Assembly (NCBI GenBank): GCA_031255275.1
Contig: JAIRSV010000038.1
Span: forward strand, 1 to 20,538
Direction of reading: 5' to 3'
Source: Proteiniphilum sp.
Lineage (GTDB): Bacteria > Bacteroidota > Bacteroidia > Bacteroidales > Dysgonomonadaceae
Length of the DNA: 20,538 nt
Part shown: in pieces, positions 1 through 8,800 of the stretch
How the letters are laid out: each line of letters opens with the position of its first letter
How positions within the stretch are numbered: the stretch's first letter is position 1
Translations under genes and position numbers: made by a program
Notes under the pieces: model-generated
The model's input: the letters and a program-made list of their open reading frames with translations, nothing else
Told to the model about the DNA's origin: nothing
The model's database searches: none

Positions 1-28
1 TTTCTTTATTAAGCGATTTCTTTGTTAA

Positions 29-268
29 TTGTCTGCACTGTGATTCTTCTGATTTACATGATTTACATGATTATACCGTCGCTACGCGACGGCCATATAT
101 ATAATGTACAGGGCAAGGCATCGCCTTGCCCTGTTTTCTTTATCGCTCGTCGGGGCGGGTGCTCCCGCCCCTTGCCGCTCCGGCGCTCCCCGAGCTGGTT
201 TGTTTTTGGTGCATTGGTTATGCAAATCATGTAAATCATGTAAATCAGAAGAATCACAGTTCAGACAA
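29..268. repeat. Inverted-repeat intergenic element (MITE-like) with nested hairpins
   Basis: The arms at 29-72 and 225-268 are reverse complements over 44 bases with one mismatch; the inner 35 bases (38-72 and 225-259) match perfectly. Each arm carries a 9-base tandem motif (GATTTACAT, just over two copies). The 152-base spacer holds three perfect hairpins: 76-82/86-92, 108-119/123-134 and 152-159/164-171. No convincing coding frame crosses the element; the short open frames here show no family resemblance. Arms of this length and fidelity around a short non-coding core suggest a non-autonomous mobile or multicopy intergenic element. No flanking target duplication was recognised, and copy number cannot be judged from one window. 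Confidence 0.75.
108..140 (+). terminator. GC-rich hairpin followed by T-rich run, terminator-like on the plus strand
   Basis: A 12-base perfect stem (108-119 pairing with 123-134) with a three-base loop is followed on the plus strand by TTTCTTT-like sequence. The form is that of an intrinsic terminator for rightward transcription. It lies inside the inverted-repeat element, so it may be part of the repeat rather than a dedicated terminator. On the minus strand the stem is followed by TACATTATAT, a weaker tail, so use as the end of the transport operon is uncertain. Confidence 0.4.
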
Positions 269-300
269 CTTTGCCGCTCCGGCGTTCCCCGAGCTGGTTT
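172..300. repeat. Direct repeat pair, 30 bases, 99 bases apart
   Basis: Positions 172-201 and 271-300 carry the same 30-base sequence, beginning TTGCCGCTCCGGCG and ending GAGCTGGTTT, with a single C/T difference. One copy lies inside the inverted-repeat element and one just outside its right arm. This suggests that the element is built from, or inserted next to, another repeated intergenic module. Confidence 0.7.
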
Positions 301-349
301 TCTACGCTTCGAACCGAACGGCGGTCGGACGCGGATGTGCGGGAGCGTA

Positions 350-1066
350 TTACACAAATTTCTCGCGCTTCTGCAGGTTGAGAAAGCCGGTCAACAGCCA
401 TACGGCACTGCCGACCGTCAGAAATATACGGTTCTTGAGGATGGTGTGCTGCCAGATCAGGGGGTGTGTGTTGGCGGGCGTGGAAAAGGGATTCAGAAAA
501 ATATTCCAGTATGTGCTGTTCATCCGGGGGTTGATGTTCATGAAGATAAAGAATGTCAGGCCGAGCAGTATCATGATTACGGCGGTTCCGTTGCCGCTCC
601 TTATGAGCGTGGAGAACATGAAGGCGAGGTTGCCGAAAAACAGCATCGGAAAGATGAGCTGAGCGGCCATTTCGTACACGCCGACGGGGTAGAGCAGCAG
701 CCTGGCGATGCTGCTGAACAGGACGAGGGTGAGGTAATTGGCCATGTAGATTATCAGCAGACGTATGCCCCATACTTTGTAGCGGTAGTCGGGGATGCCG
801 AAGATGATTTCCAGGATCCGGCTGTCTTCGTCGTGCTGAATGCCGAAGACGGTGGGATAGAAGATGAGCAGAAGGCAGGGAAAGAGAAGGAGGTTATAGA
901 TGGTGGCGTCGCTGATTTCGGCCCGATCCCATGCTTGACGGAACATGAAGAAGGCGAAAAACGTGAAGGCGGCCAGCATGAACCAGAGGAATTTCCCGGC
1001 AAATATTATCTTCAGATTATGCCGTATGATGGCGGCTGTCAGGGTGGTGTATTTTGTGATGTTCAT
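350..1066 (-). CDS. ABC-2-type transporter permease, partner of the RND-ABC fusion
   Basis: This 238-residue protein has about six hydrophobic helices: residues roughly 21-42, 59-75, 101-121, 131-155, 160-178 and 215-232. There is no signal peptide and no soluble domain, which fits the small ABC-2 class of inner-membrane permease. Its start lies only 6 bases after the stop of the RND-ABC fusion, so the two are almost certainly co-translated, and it is the natural membrane partner for the fused ATPase domain. The loop with HDEDSRILEIIFGIPDYRYKVWG resembles the cytoplasmic coupling region of ABC-2 permeases in which gliding or export-type ABC systems contact their ATPase, but that is inference. 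The substrate is unknown. It is the last gene of the transport block. Confidence 0.8.
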   Translation of the reverse strand: MNITKYTTLTAAIIRHNLKIIFAGKFLWFMLAAFTFFAFFMFRQAWDRAEISDATIYNLLLFPCLLLIFYPTVFGIQHDEDSRILEIIFGIPDYRYKVWGIRLLIIYMANYLTLVLFSSIARLLLYPVGVYEMAAQLIFPMLFFGNLAFMFSTLIRSGNGTAVIMILLGLTFFIFMNINPRMNSTYWNIFLNPFSTPANTHPLIWQHTILKNRIFLTVGSAVWLLTGFLNLQKREKFV

Positions 1067-1072
1067 ATCGCT

Positions 1073-4000
1073 TCAAATGTTTTTCAGCAGACACAGATAG
1101 GCGTCTTCCAGGTTGGCTTCCACCGGCATGGCGTCGGGCGTGGGCTTTTGTCCGGAGAGGTAGCGTACCTGGATGAGGTCGCCTTCCTGGATGTTGTGTA
1201 CTACCAGTGACTTGTCAAGCTTTTCTTCAAACAGCTCTCTGTCGATCAGGAACTGCCATACTTTGCCGGTGGCCAGGTCTACCATCTTCTCGGGTTTCCC
1301 GAAGTATTTCAGCTGGCCTTTGTCGACTACCGCTACCTGGTTGCAGGAGCTGGAGATGTCTTCGATGATGTGGGTGGAGAAGATGACGATGCGCTCTTTG
1401 CTGAGTTCGACGAGGAGGTTGCGGAAACGGATGCGTTCTCGCGGATCGAGTCCGGCCGTAGGTTCGTCCACGACGAGGATGCGCGGCAGGTGCAGCAGTA
1501 TCAGGGCGATGCCTGTCCGCTGTTTCATCCCGCCCGAAAAGGAGCTGATCCGGTCATTCCGGCGGTCATACATGTGTACGGCTCGCAGCAGGTAGTCGAT
1601 GCGTTCGCGGCGTTCTCGGGTGTCGGTCAGTCCTTTGAGGATGGCTTGGTAGTCGAGAAATTCTCGTGCTGTCATGTTTTCGTAGGTGCCGAATTCCTGC
1701 GGCAGGAAACCGATCAGGCTTTGCAGCTCTTCGCGGTGTATGCGGGTGTCGAGGCCGTTGATTCGGATGTTTCCGTAACTCTGTTCCAGTATGCCGGTGA
1801 TGATGCGCATGAGGGTCGATTTTCCGGCGCCGTTGGGGCCGAGCAGTCCGAACATGCCTGTCCGGATGTCGAACGATACGCTGCGCAGTGCTTTGAAGGG
1901 GCGGCGGCGCTTGCCGATGAACGGAATGGTTTTGACCAGGCGGAACCAGGAGCGTTTCAGTCCGGCGAACCGGCCGGTGATGCGTTCGATGTTGACGTTG
2001 CCGGCATACAGGTAGCGGGATGTGACGTATATGGCGATGCCCAGGCCCCAGAGGGCGCCGGTCACCAGCAGCATCGGGAGGTTGTGCAGCCGGCCGTGGA
2101 GGGCGAGGAGGATGAGGGGGGGGGTGAGCCGGAAGATGAGGCGGTTGATCTGTTTCACCGTCCGGCTTCCGGGGTAGCGGCCGTAGAGGTATGTCCGTAT
2201 CCTGTGCCACAGGCTGAGGGTGGCGGCGTACATGGCGAAGGAGAGGAGGTAGCTCCAGAGTTTGCTTTCGACGTAGATCCAGGTGAAGTAGAGGCCGAAT
2301 CCCCAGAGGATGAATAGGGGGAGGATGGCGGCAAGGTCTTTCGGCGAATGGTTGAGGTCGCTCTCTCCCCGGCGCCGGCGGGCTTCCGGGCCGCTGTTCC
2401 ATTCACGCGCGAAGCGTCCTGCGCGGTCGTAAATCTTCACCAGACTGCGTACTTCGATCTGTATTTCTCCGTCCGTATCTGTGATGCCGGCGCCGGCGCG
2501 ACGCAGGCTGGTTTGTGCAAACCGGGTTACTCCGGGGATGAGGGCGGTGAGGGCCGTGAGCCAGAGTGTCTGATAGAGCAGGCTGCCGCCGTAGAGAAGG
2601 ATGCATGTCACGCCGGCGGCGAAGAGTGCGAGGTGGATTATTTTTGTCCTGACGGACAGTGTGCGATACCATTTCAGTGCGTTTTCCAGACCCACGTTCA
2701 CCGTCGGGATGATCACCAGGGTCAGCAGGGTGGAGAACGTCAGGCCGCCGATTACGGTGATGGCAAACGGGGCGCCGATGGCGCCTGCATATTCCGTGTC
2801 GCCCATGGCCAGGGGCAGCATGGCGATTATCGTGGTGATGGCGGTGATGAGGATCGGACGGATGCGTGAGAGTCCGGCGGTCATCAGTGCCCGTTCGCGT
2901 CGGAATCCGCTTTTCCGGAGTATGTTTGCGTAGTCGATCAGGATGATGCCGTTGTTGACTACCACGCCCAGCAGGATGAGGAATCCCATCAGCGTATTTG
3001 CGTTCAGGAGGCTGTTGCCGGTGATGATCAGTGCAAGCAGCGAGCCGACGGCGGCCAGCGGAACGGAGAAGAGCATGACGAGGGGGGTGGAGACGGATTC
3101 GAATACTATCGCCAGGATCATGAATATGAGCAGGAAGGCGGCGAGGATGAGGAATTTGAAGTCGGCAAACCGGTCTTCTTCGTGAATGACTTCGATGGCT
3201 ACGCCGGCGGGCAGGTTGTAGCCGGCAATCAGTTCGTCGATGTCGGCGCGATAGCCTTCGAGGAGTGTTTCAGACTGTTCGATGCTTCGCAGAAATCCGT
3301 AACGTACCTCCAGTTGCTTGTCCTGATTGACGCGTGTGATGCGGGAGCGTCCGAAGCCTTTGTTGATCGTGGCTATATCCTTCAGGTCGTGCAGGCCTCC
3401 GCCGGTATTCATTATCTGTACGGCTTTGAGGTCGTCTGTCGTTTTTTGCTTTCTCTGCTGCTCTTCCTCCTCTTCGGGCGTCTTGTCGCGGATGATGACG
3501 TCATACGATTCGTCGCCGGCCTTGAACGTGGTGCCGGATGAAAATTCCGTATTCAGTTCCGACAGTCCGGCCACGATGCCGGCGCGCGTAATGCCGTATG
3601 AGGTGAGCAGGATCTGGTCGAAGTCGAGCAGGATCTCCGGCTGGCGGCGCGTGAAGGTGACTCGGGTATTCTGTATATACTCCTGCTGCTCTATCCGGTA
3701 ACGGATGTCTTCGGCTACCAGTTGCATCATTTCATAATCTGTTCCCTTGATGATGATCCGTTCCTGGTTGTCTCCGATGCCCAGCAGGCTCATGAAGCCG
3801 GCCATGCCGCTCAGTTCGCCGGCGTCATTCCGTCCGCCTCCCGCGGCGCTCGCCACGGTGATTTCCGCTGAGCCTGCAATCGGGGTCACGGTCGGAATTT
3901 TGGACTGCACGTCCGCTTTTATATCGGGGATCTTGCGTTTTCCGATCTTCTGGAAGTTCTCCTGCAGAACGAGTGTCAGCACAGCCTCTTCCGCACTCAC

Positions 4001-5776
4001 GCGGCTGATAATGTCTTTCTTTTCGGGAATCTCCTCCAGACGTTCCTCCAGCAGCGCCACTATATTGTCGGTATTCTCCAGCGTACTCTCCGAGATGGTG
4101 ATATAGATATTGAAGCGGTCGGAATCCACCTCTCTGTTTTGCCGCGTGGACGCCGTAAGCGACAGGATCAGGGTGAGAAAGAGCAGTATGATCGAGCCGA
4201 AAATGGTTACGCCGGGATTTCGCATACAGCTCTTCAGCAGTACGAGGTATATCTGTACCGGACGTTGTGAGAGGGATATTTTCTCATAAAAGACGCTTCC
4301 GCTCTGTTTGCCGCGCAGCACAAAGTAAGCCGCCATCGGCACGAACAGCAGGGCGGCCGCCAGCGAGACCAGAAGGGTCGAGATGATTGATACGCCGATG
4401 TGCGTACCCATGAGTTCGAGCAGGAAGTTATCCGAAAAGACGAAGGGCAGAAAGACTGTGATCGTGGTGAGCGTTGCAGCCACAATCGAACGCCAGACCT
4501 CTTTTGTGCCCTGCCTGACCGACTCGCCGGGCGGCATGCCTGTGCCTGAGAGCCGGTAGATATTTTCGAGTACGACGATACTGTTGTCAAGCAACATGCC
4601 TACGGCGAGCGCCATCCCGACGAGTGTGAGACTGTTGACGGAAATCCCTGCGTAGTAGAAGAAGTTGAAGGCGGTGAACACGGAAATCGGGATGGAGAGG
4701 ACGATGAGAAGTACTAACCGGACGTTCTTCAGGAAGAACCAGAGGACGAGAACGGCCAGAAGTCCTCCCGTCAGGGCAAGATTGATGATCTGATTGATAT
4801 TGTTTTCCATCGTTTCGGCCGTATTGGAATCTACGACGATCTCTACGTCCTGCAGAGCGAGGCGTTCATTCAGCTGATCGATGGCGTCCAGGGTGCGGTG
4901 TGACAGATCTATCAGATTTGCCTGCGCACTGTTGACCAGCGAAACGGAGATTGCTTCCATTCCGTTGACGCGGCTAAAGGAGGTTTCCTCCTTCAGGTCG
5001 AAGAATATCGTGGCGATGTCTTTCAGAAAGACGGGGCCGGGGGCAATGACAAGGTTTTCCAGATCCGACACGCCGGTGTATGACGAATTTACGTGTACGA
5101 AATACTGACTGTCGGTCTCTCTGACGGTTCCGACAAATACCTTTTCGCGTGCATTACTGCTCAGCAGGCTGCTTATCCGGGAGGGGGTGATGTTGAACGC
5201 GCTGCTCGCTTCCCTGTCTAACTGTATTTCGATTGCCCGCTCGCGCCCGCCGTAGACCTGGACGGCGGCTATCCCGTCGATATTCTCCAGTTCGGAGACC
5301 ACTTCCCCGTCCACGATATTGCGTATCCGGTCAACCCCGCCGTAGCCGCGCACCTGCAGCGACATGAATGAACTGTTCATCATCGACACGTCCATTTTCT
5401 GCACGCGCACGCTGAAGCCGTCGGGAAGTGAAGCCGATACCTCTTTCATCTTCTCTTCCAGCCTCAGCGAGGTGGTTTTGAAGTTCACATTGCTCTTAAA
5501 GTCGATGCGTATGGACGACTGTCTGCTGCTGATCTCCGACTGCATTTTGTCGACTCCTCCCACGGAACTGATGGCTCCTTCGAGCGGAATGATCACTTCC
5601 GATTCCACATAGGCGGGATCCATGTCCTGCTGCGTACCGACGGTTACGAACAGCATGGGCAGTTCCGCATTGGGCAGCAATTCCACCGGCAGCTGTCTGT
5701 ATGACACGTACCCCAGCAGGGTAAGCGCGATAAAGAACATGCAGATTGTTATTCTCCTGTTTAAAAGAAAGTTCAT
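1073..5776 (-). CDS. RND efflux permease fused to an ABC transporter ATPase domain
   Basis: This protein has 1567 residues, against about 1040 for an RND permease. Residues 1-1036 form a complete RND permease: TM1, a porter domain, the TM4 motif GMLLDNSIVVLEN (D397), a second periplasmic loop, and TM8-12 including VVNNGIILID. Two further helices follow (about 1045-1083). Next is a short ABC-type first strand with A-loop tyrosine (LVKIY, Y1116), then about 175 residues with four predicted helices (1147-1168, 1172-1190, 1212-1228, 1233-1255). The rest of the nucleotide-binding domain follows: Walker A GPNGAGKST 1313-1321, Q-loop Q1360, signature FSGGM 1413-1417, Walker B with E1438, H-loop H1469. 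All ATPase residues are intact. The even helix count keeps the ATPase in the cytoplasm. The start is preceded by a purine-rich stretch. The neighbours are a second RND permease upstream and an ABC-2 permease downstream. The RND and ABC assignments are firm; joint function and substrate are inferred. Confidence 0.93.
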   Translation of the reverse strand: MNFLLNRRITICMFFIALTLLGYVSYRQLPVELLPNAELPMLFVTVGTQQDMDPAYVESEVIIPLEGAISSVGGVDKMQSEISSRQSSIRIDFKSNVNFKTTSLRLEEKMKEVSASLPDGFSVRVQKMDVSMMNSSFMSLQVRGYGGVDRIRNIVDGEVVSELENIDGIAAVQVYGGRERAIEIQLDREASSAFNITPSRISSLLSSNAREKVFVGTVRETDSQYFVHVNSSYTGVSDLENLVIAPGPVFLKDIATIFFDLKEETSFSRVNGMEAISVSLVNSAQANLIDLSHRTLDAIDQLNERLALQDVEIVVDSNTAETMENNINQIINLALTGGLLAVLVLWFFLKNVRLVLLIVLSIPISVFTAFNFFYYAGISVNSLTLVGMALAVGMLLDNSIVVLENIYRLSGTGMPPGESVRQGTKEVWRSIVAATLTTITVFLPFVFSDNFLLELMGTHIGVSIISTLLVSLAAALLFVPMAAYFVLRGKQSGSVFYEKISLSQRPVQIYLVLLKSCMRNPGVTIFGSIILLFLTLILSLTASTRQNREVDSDRFNIYITISESTLENTDNIVALLEERLEEIPEKKDIISRVSAEEAVLTLVLQENFQKIGKRKIPDIKADVQSKIPTVTPIAGSAEITVASAAGGGRNDAGELSGMAGFMSLLGIGDNQERIIIKGTDYEMMQLVAEDIRYRIEQQEYIQNTRVTFTRRQPEILLDFDQILLTSYGITRAGIVAGLSELNTEFSSGTTFKAGDESYDVIIRDKTPEEEEEQQRKQKTTDDLKAVQIMNTGGGLHDLKDIATINKGFGRSRITRVNQDKQLEVRYGFLRSIEQSETLLEGYRADIDELIAGYNLPAGVAIEVIHEEDRFADFKFLILAAFLLIFMILAIVFESVSTPLVMLFSVPLAAVGSLLALIITGNSLLNANTLMGFLILLGVVVNNGIILIDYANILRKSGFRRERALMTAGLSRIRPILITAITTIIAMLPLAMGDTEYAGAIGAPFAITVIGGLTFSTLLTLVIIPTVNVGLENALKWYRTLSVRTKIIHLALFAAGVTCILLYGGSLLYQTLWLTALTALIPGVTRFAQTSLRRAGAGITDTDGEIQIEVRSLVKIYDRAGRFAREWNSGPEARRRRGESDLNHSPKDLAAILPLFILWGFGLYFTWIYVESKLWSYLLSFAMYAATLSLWHRIRTYLYGRYPGSRTVKQINRLIFRLTPPLILLALHGRLHNLPMLLVTGALWGLGIAIYVTSRYLYAGNVNIERITGRFAGLKRSWFRLVKTIPFIGKRRRPFKALRSVSFDIRTGMFGLLGPNGAGKSTLMRIITGILEQSYGNIRINGLDTRIHREELQSLIGFLPQEFGTYENMTAREFLDYQAILKGLTDTRERRERIDYLLRAVHMYDRRNDRISSFSGGMKQRTGIALILLHLPRILVVDEPTAGLDPRERIRFRNLLVELSKERIVIFSTHIIEDISSSCNQVAVVDKGQLKYFGKPEKMVDLATGKVWQFLIDRELFEEKLDKSLVVHNIQEGDLIQVRYLSGQKPTPDAMPVEANLEDAYLCLLKNI
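1898..2425 (-). other. Membrane-helix insertion splitting the ABC ATPase domain
   Basis: This is the part of the fusion gene encoding residues about 1118-1293. It begins after the A-loop strand (LVKIYDR) and ends before FKALRSVSFDIRTGMFG, which leads into Walker A. The stand-alone ATPase of the same operon needs only about 7 residues between its A-loop tyrosine (NKVYPNG) and the matching HALKNISMEIPTGMFG. The insert contains an Arg-rich patch (EARRRRGE), four predicted helices and a basic end (GKRRRPFK). Confidence 0.75.
2116..2124 (-). repeat. C9 homopolymer in coding sequence of the fusion
   Basis: Nine consecutive C on the coding strand (G on the plus strand) cover the T-P-P-L codons at residues 1218-1221, in the membrane insertion between the RND part and the main ATPase part. 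In this window the tract is in frame. A one-base slip would leave the RND permease intact but remove the ATPase from the reading frame. Confidence 0.8.
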
Positions 5777-5825
5777 CCTCTTCTTCTCAAACTGTTTTTG
5801 ATATGTCCCGCTCTCATTCTCACTA

Positions 5826-8800
5826 CTACTCCTCTTCCCACTCCGTCCGTTTCGTTAAGCTTCGCTTCATCTGTTCAAAGACACAGTACACGCAGGGGAT
5901 GACGACCAGACTCATCAGCGTGGATGTGACGAGTCCGCCCGTCACGGCTACGGCCATCGACGAGCGCATCGACGCGCCTTCTCCGAATCCGAATGTCATG
6001 GGCAACAGTACCAGTATCGTCGTAAGGCTCGTCATGATGATCGGCCGCACGCGCTGCTGTCCCGCCAGTACGATTGCCTCCGTCAGTTCCATTGACGTCT
6101 TCAGCTGATTGATGCGTCCCACCAGCAGGATCGAATTGTTGATGGCGATCCCTGCCAGCATGATGATGCCCGTCACACCCATGATGTTGAGAGGAGTTCC
6201 CGTTATCAGGAAAATCATGACGGCGCCCACCAGTCCGAAAGGTATGGTCAGCAGTATCGTGAACGGATGGAGCAGCGATTCGTACTGCGAGGAGAGTACC
6301 ATGTACACCAGCACGATGGATAGCAGTAAGGCGAACAGAAGACTGTCCATCGACTCTTTACGTTTTTCCTCTTCCCCCGTCACCGTGACGGAGTAACCGG
6401 CGGGAAGCGTTATATTGCCGACGGCTGCACGGATTTCCCGGGCGACTTTGTCGAGAGATTTGCCGGCGTCCATATTGGAAACGATCCTGTTGATGCGGCT
6501 TTGATTGCGGCGGAATATCTCTTTCGGCGCCTGAGAGGCGGTGACGGTGGCTATTTCATTCAACCGGAATTCCCGGCTTCCGCTCCTTATTGTCAGATTC
6601 CCCAATTCCTTCCCGGTAATGTCCGGCACTTTGATGACTATATCGCGCATTTCGCCCCTGTAATCCATTTTTCCGGCTTCGCGTCCCCGCAGCTGCTGTT
6701 CGATCTGCTGGATTACTGTGGTAACCGTAATGTCATTGATCCCCGCGATGGTGCGGTTGATATGCACGTTAAGTTCGGGCGCCCCGTCCGCCATCGACGA
6801 TTTGGTATTGTACACACCCTCCACGGAGGCCATTCGTGACAAAACTTCATCCGTCAGAAAGGCGATTTCATCAAGATCTTCCCCTTTGACCTCCACCACA
6901 ATGGGCGCTTCACTGCCTCCCAGAAATTCGCCCAGCGAATGGTCGTCCTGCCTGAACGAAAGTTCCAGACCATCTATATTACCCGTCGCTTCCAGAAAGC
7001 GCGAGATCACATATTCGGGCGACAGTACGTTCTGTTCGGACAGGATGACTTTTATCATTGCCGTATGTTCGCCTTCGAATATCGCATTTTCCGAAGATCC
7101 TTTGCCGATATGGCTGTATATCGTCGCCAGACTGTCGTTGCTTATCGTGTTGAGCAGGTATTCCAGATTATTCACCACCGCGTCGGTTCGTTCCAGGCGT
7201 GTCCCCTCCGGCAATTTGACGGATACCGTAAAATCTTTCCCTTCCGCACGCGGTAAAAACTCGGTACCGATCAGCGGAAGAAGGAATATGGTGATAACCA
7301 GTATGGCTGCCGATACGCCAATCACCCACCAGCGGTAGTTGAGCAGCGTCCGAAGCTGATTGCCGTAGCCTTTGAACTGTACCGACTTTGTTTCGGCTTT
7401 AGCCTTTTTGCGTCCCGATAACCGGTCGTATAACATGGGGATTACCAGCAGAGCGACAAAGAGCGACGACAGGAGCGAGAATGTCACCGTCCACGCCTGA
7501 TCCTTGAAAAGCTCTCCCGATGCGCCATGCAGGTAGACAATCGGGATAAATACAACGATGGTTGTCAGCGTAGAGGCAATGACGGCGCCGGATATTTCAG
7601 CCGTTCCGCTGACAATCGACTCTTCGCGATCCAGTCCCTGTTCCCTGTTCCGGAATATACTCTCAATTACCACAATGGCGTTGTCGATAAGCATTCCCGC
7701 CCCCAGGGCCAGACCGCTCAGCGTCATTACATTCAGGGTAAGCCCGTTGAAATACATCATATTGAATGTGGCGATGATGGATATGGGTATGGAGAGGCTG
7801 ACGATAAGGGTGGTGCCTATCCGGCGAAGGAAGTAAAAGAGTACCAGTACGGCCAGTAACATGCCGAGGAGAGCGCTGTTCTTCACTTCGCCGATCGCCT
7901 GTTTGATAAAGGTGCCCTGATTGCTGACGATCCGGAACTTGTATCCCGGCAATGCCTGTTCTATGACTTTCAGCTGACGGGTTATCAGGTCGACAGCCCT
8001 GACGGTGTTGAATTGCATCTCCTTGTAGACGGAGAGGCCGATACAGCGTTCTCCGTTTATCCGCACAATATTGTCGGGACGCGCGTTTTCAAATTGAACA
8101 GTCGCCAGTTCGCCCAGAAAGAGTGGCGCCCTTTCCGCGTTGACAGCGGATTCCGTATTCTGCTGATTGGCGCCTTCCGCGGCTGACGCCGTAGATTTGT
8201 AGCTGACGATCAGTTTTTCGAAATCCGATTCGGAGGTGAATATGGACGAGCTTTTCACCAGATATTGCAATCCCAGTTCACTCACCCGTCCCCCGGAAAT
8301 GGTCTGATTGTTTGTTTCGATCCTCGAAGCGATCTCTTCCATAGTAATACCGAAAGCGTTCAATTTATACGGATCGGTTTTTATGGTTAACACAGGTACC
8401 TCTTCCCCCGACAAGGCTACTTCGGCCACCCCTTCGAGACGAATGAGTTCGTTGCGTACGTAACTGTCCGCCATGTTGCGCAACTCCGCCATATTCGTTA
8501 TCGAATGGTGAGACATGGCAATCAGCATAACCGGAGCCGTATTCGGGTCGTGCTGGGTGATATTGATCGACTCAATATCCGGATTCCGCGAAAACGACGT
8601 CATTGCTTTCTGAAGATCCAGAAAGGCTTCGTCCATATCTTTGTTTTGCACATACTCCACCGTTATGCGGGCGGATCCTGCTCTGACAATGGATGATACC
8701 TGCGTCACATCGCTTTGCCGGATAGCCATCGACTCCATGCTTTCGACAAACATTTTTTCGATCTCTTCCGGCGGACGCTCACCCGCTTCAAACTCCACAA

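Noticed and set aside
51..72. CRISPR-like array from the short GATTTACAT repeats
   Set aside because: The unit is only 9 bases, with about two copies, no spacers and no cas genes nearby; it is part of the inverted-repeat arm.
104..1210. Long plus-strand open frame (368 codons) at the left end
   Set aside because: It runs antisense through the ABC-2 permease and the end of the fusion gene, has no recognisable domain, and crosses the repeat element. The minus-strand genes explain the region.
1370..2317. Plus-strand open frame of 315 codons
   Set aside because: It is antisense to the fused ATPase domain, and the open frame follows from high GC content; its translation is acidic low-complexity sequence with no family resemblance.
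1566..2402. Minus-strand alternate frame of 278 codons inside the fusion gene
   Set aside because: It is rich in Pro, Arg and His, as expected from reading a GC-rich gene in the wrong frame. It is noted only because slippage at the C9 tract could lead into it.
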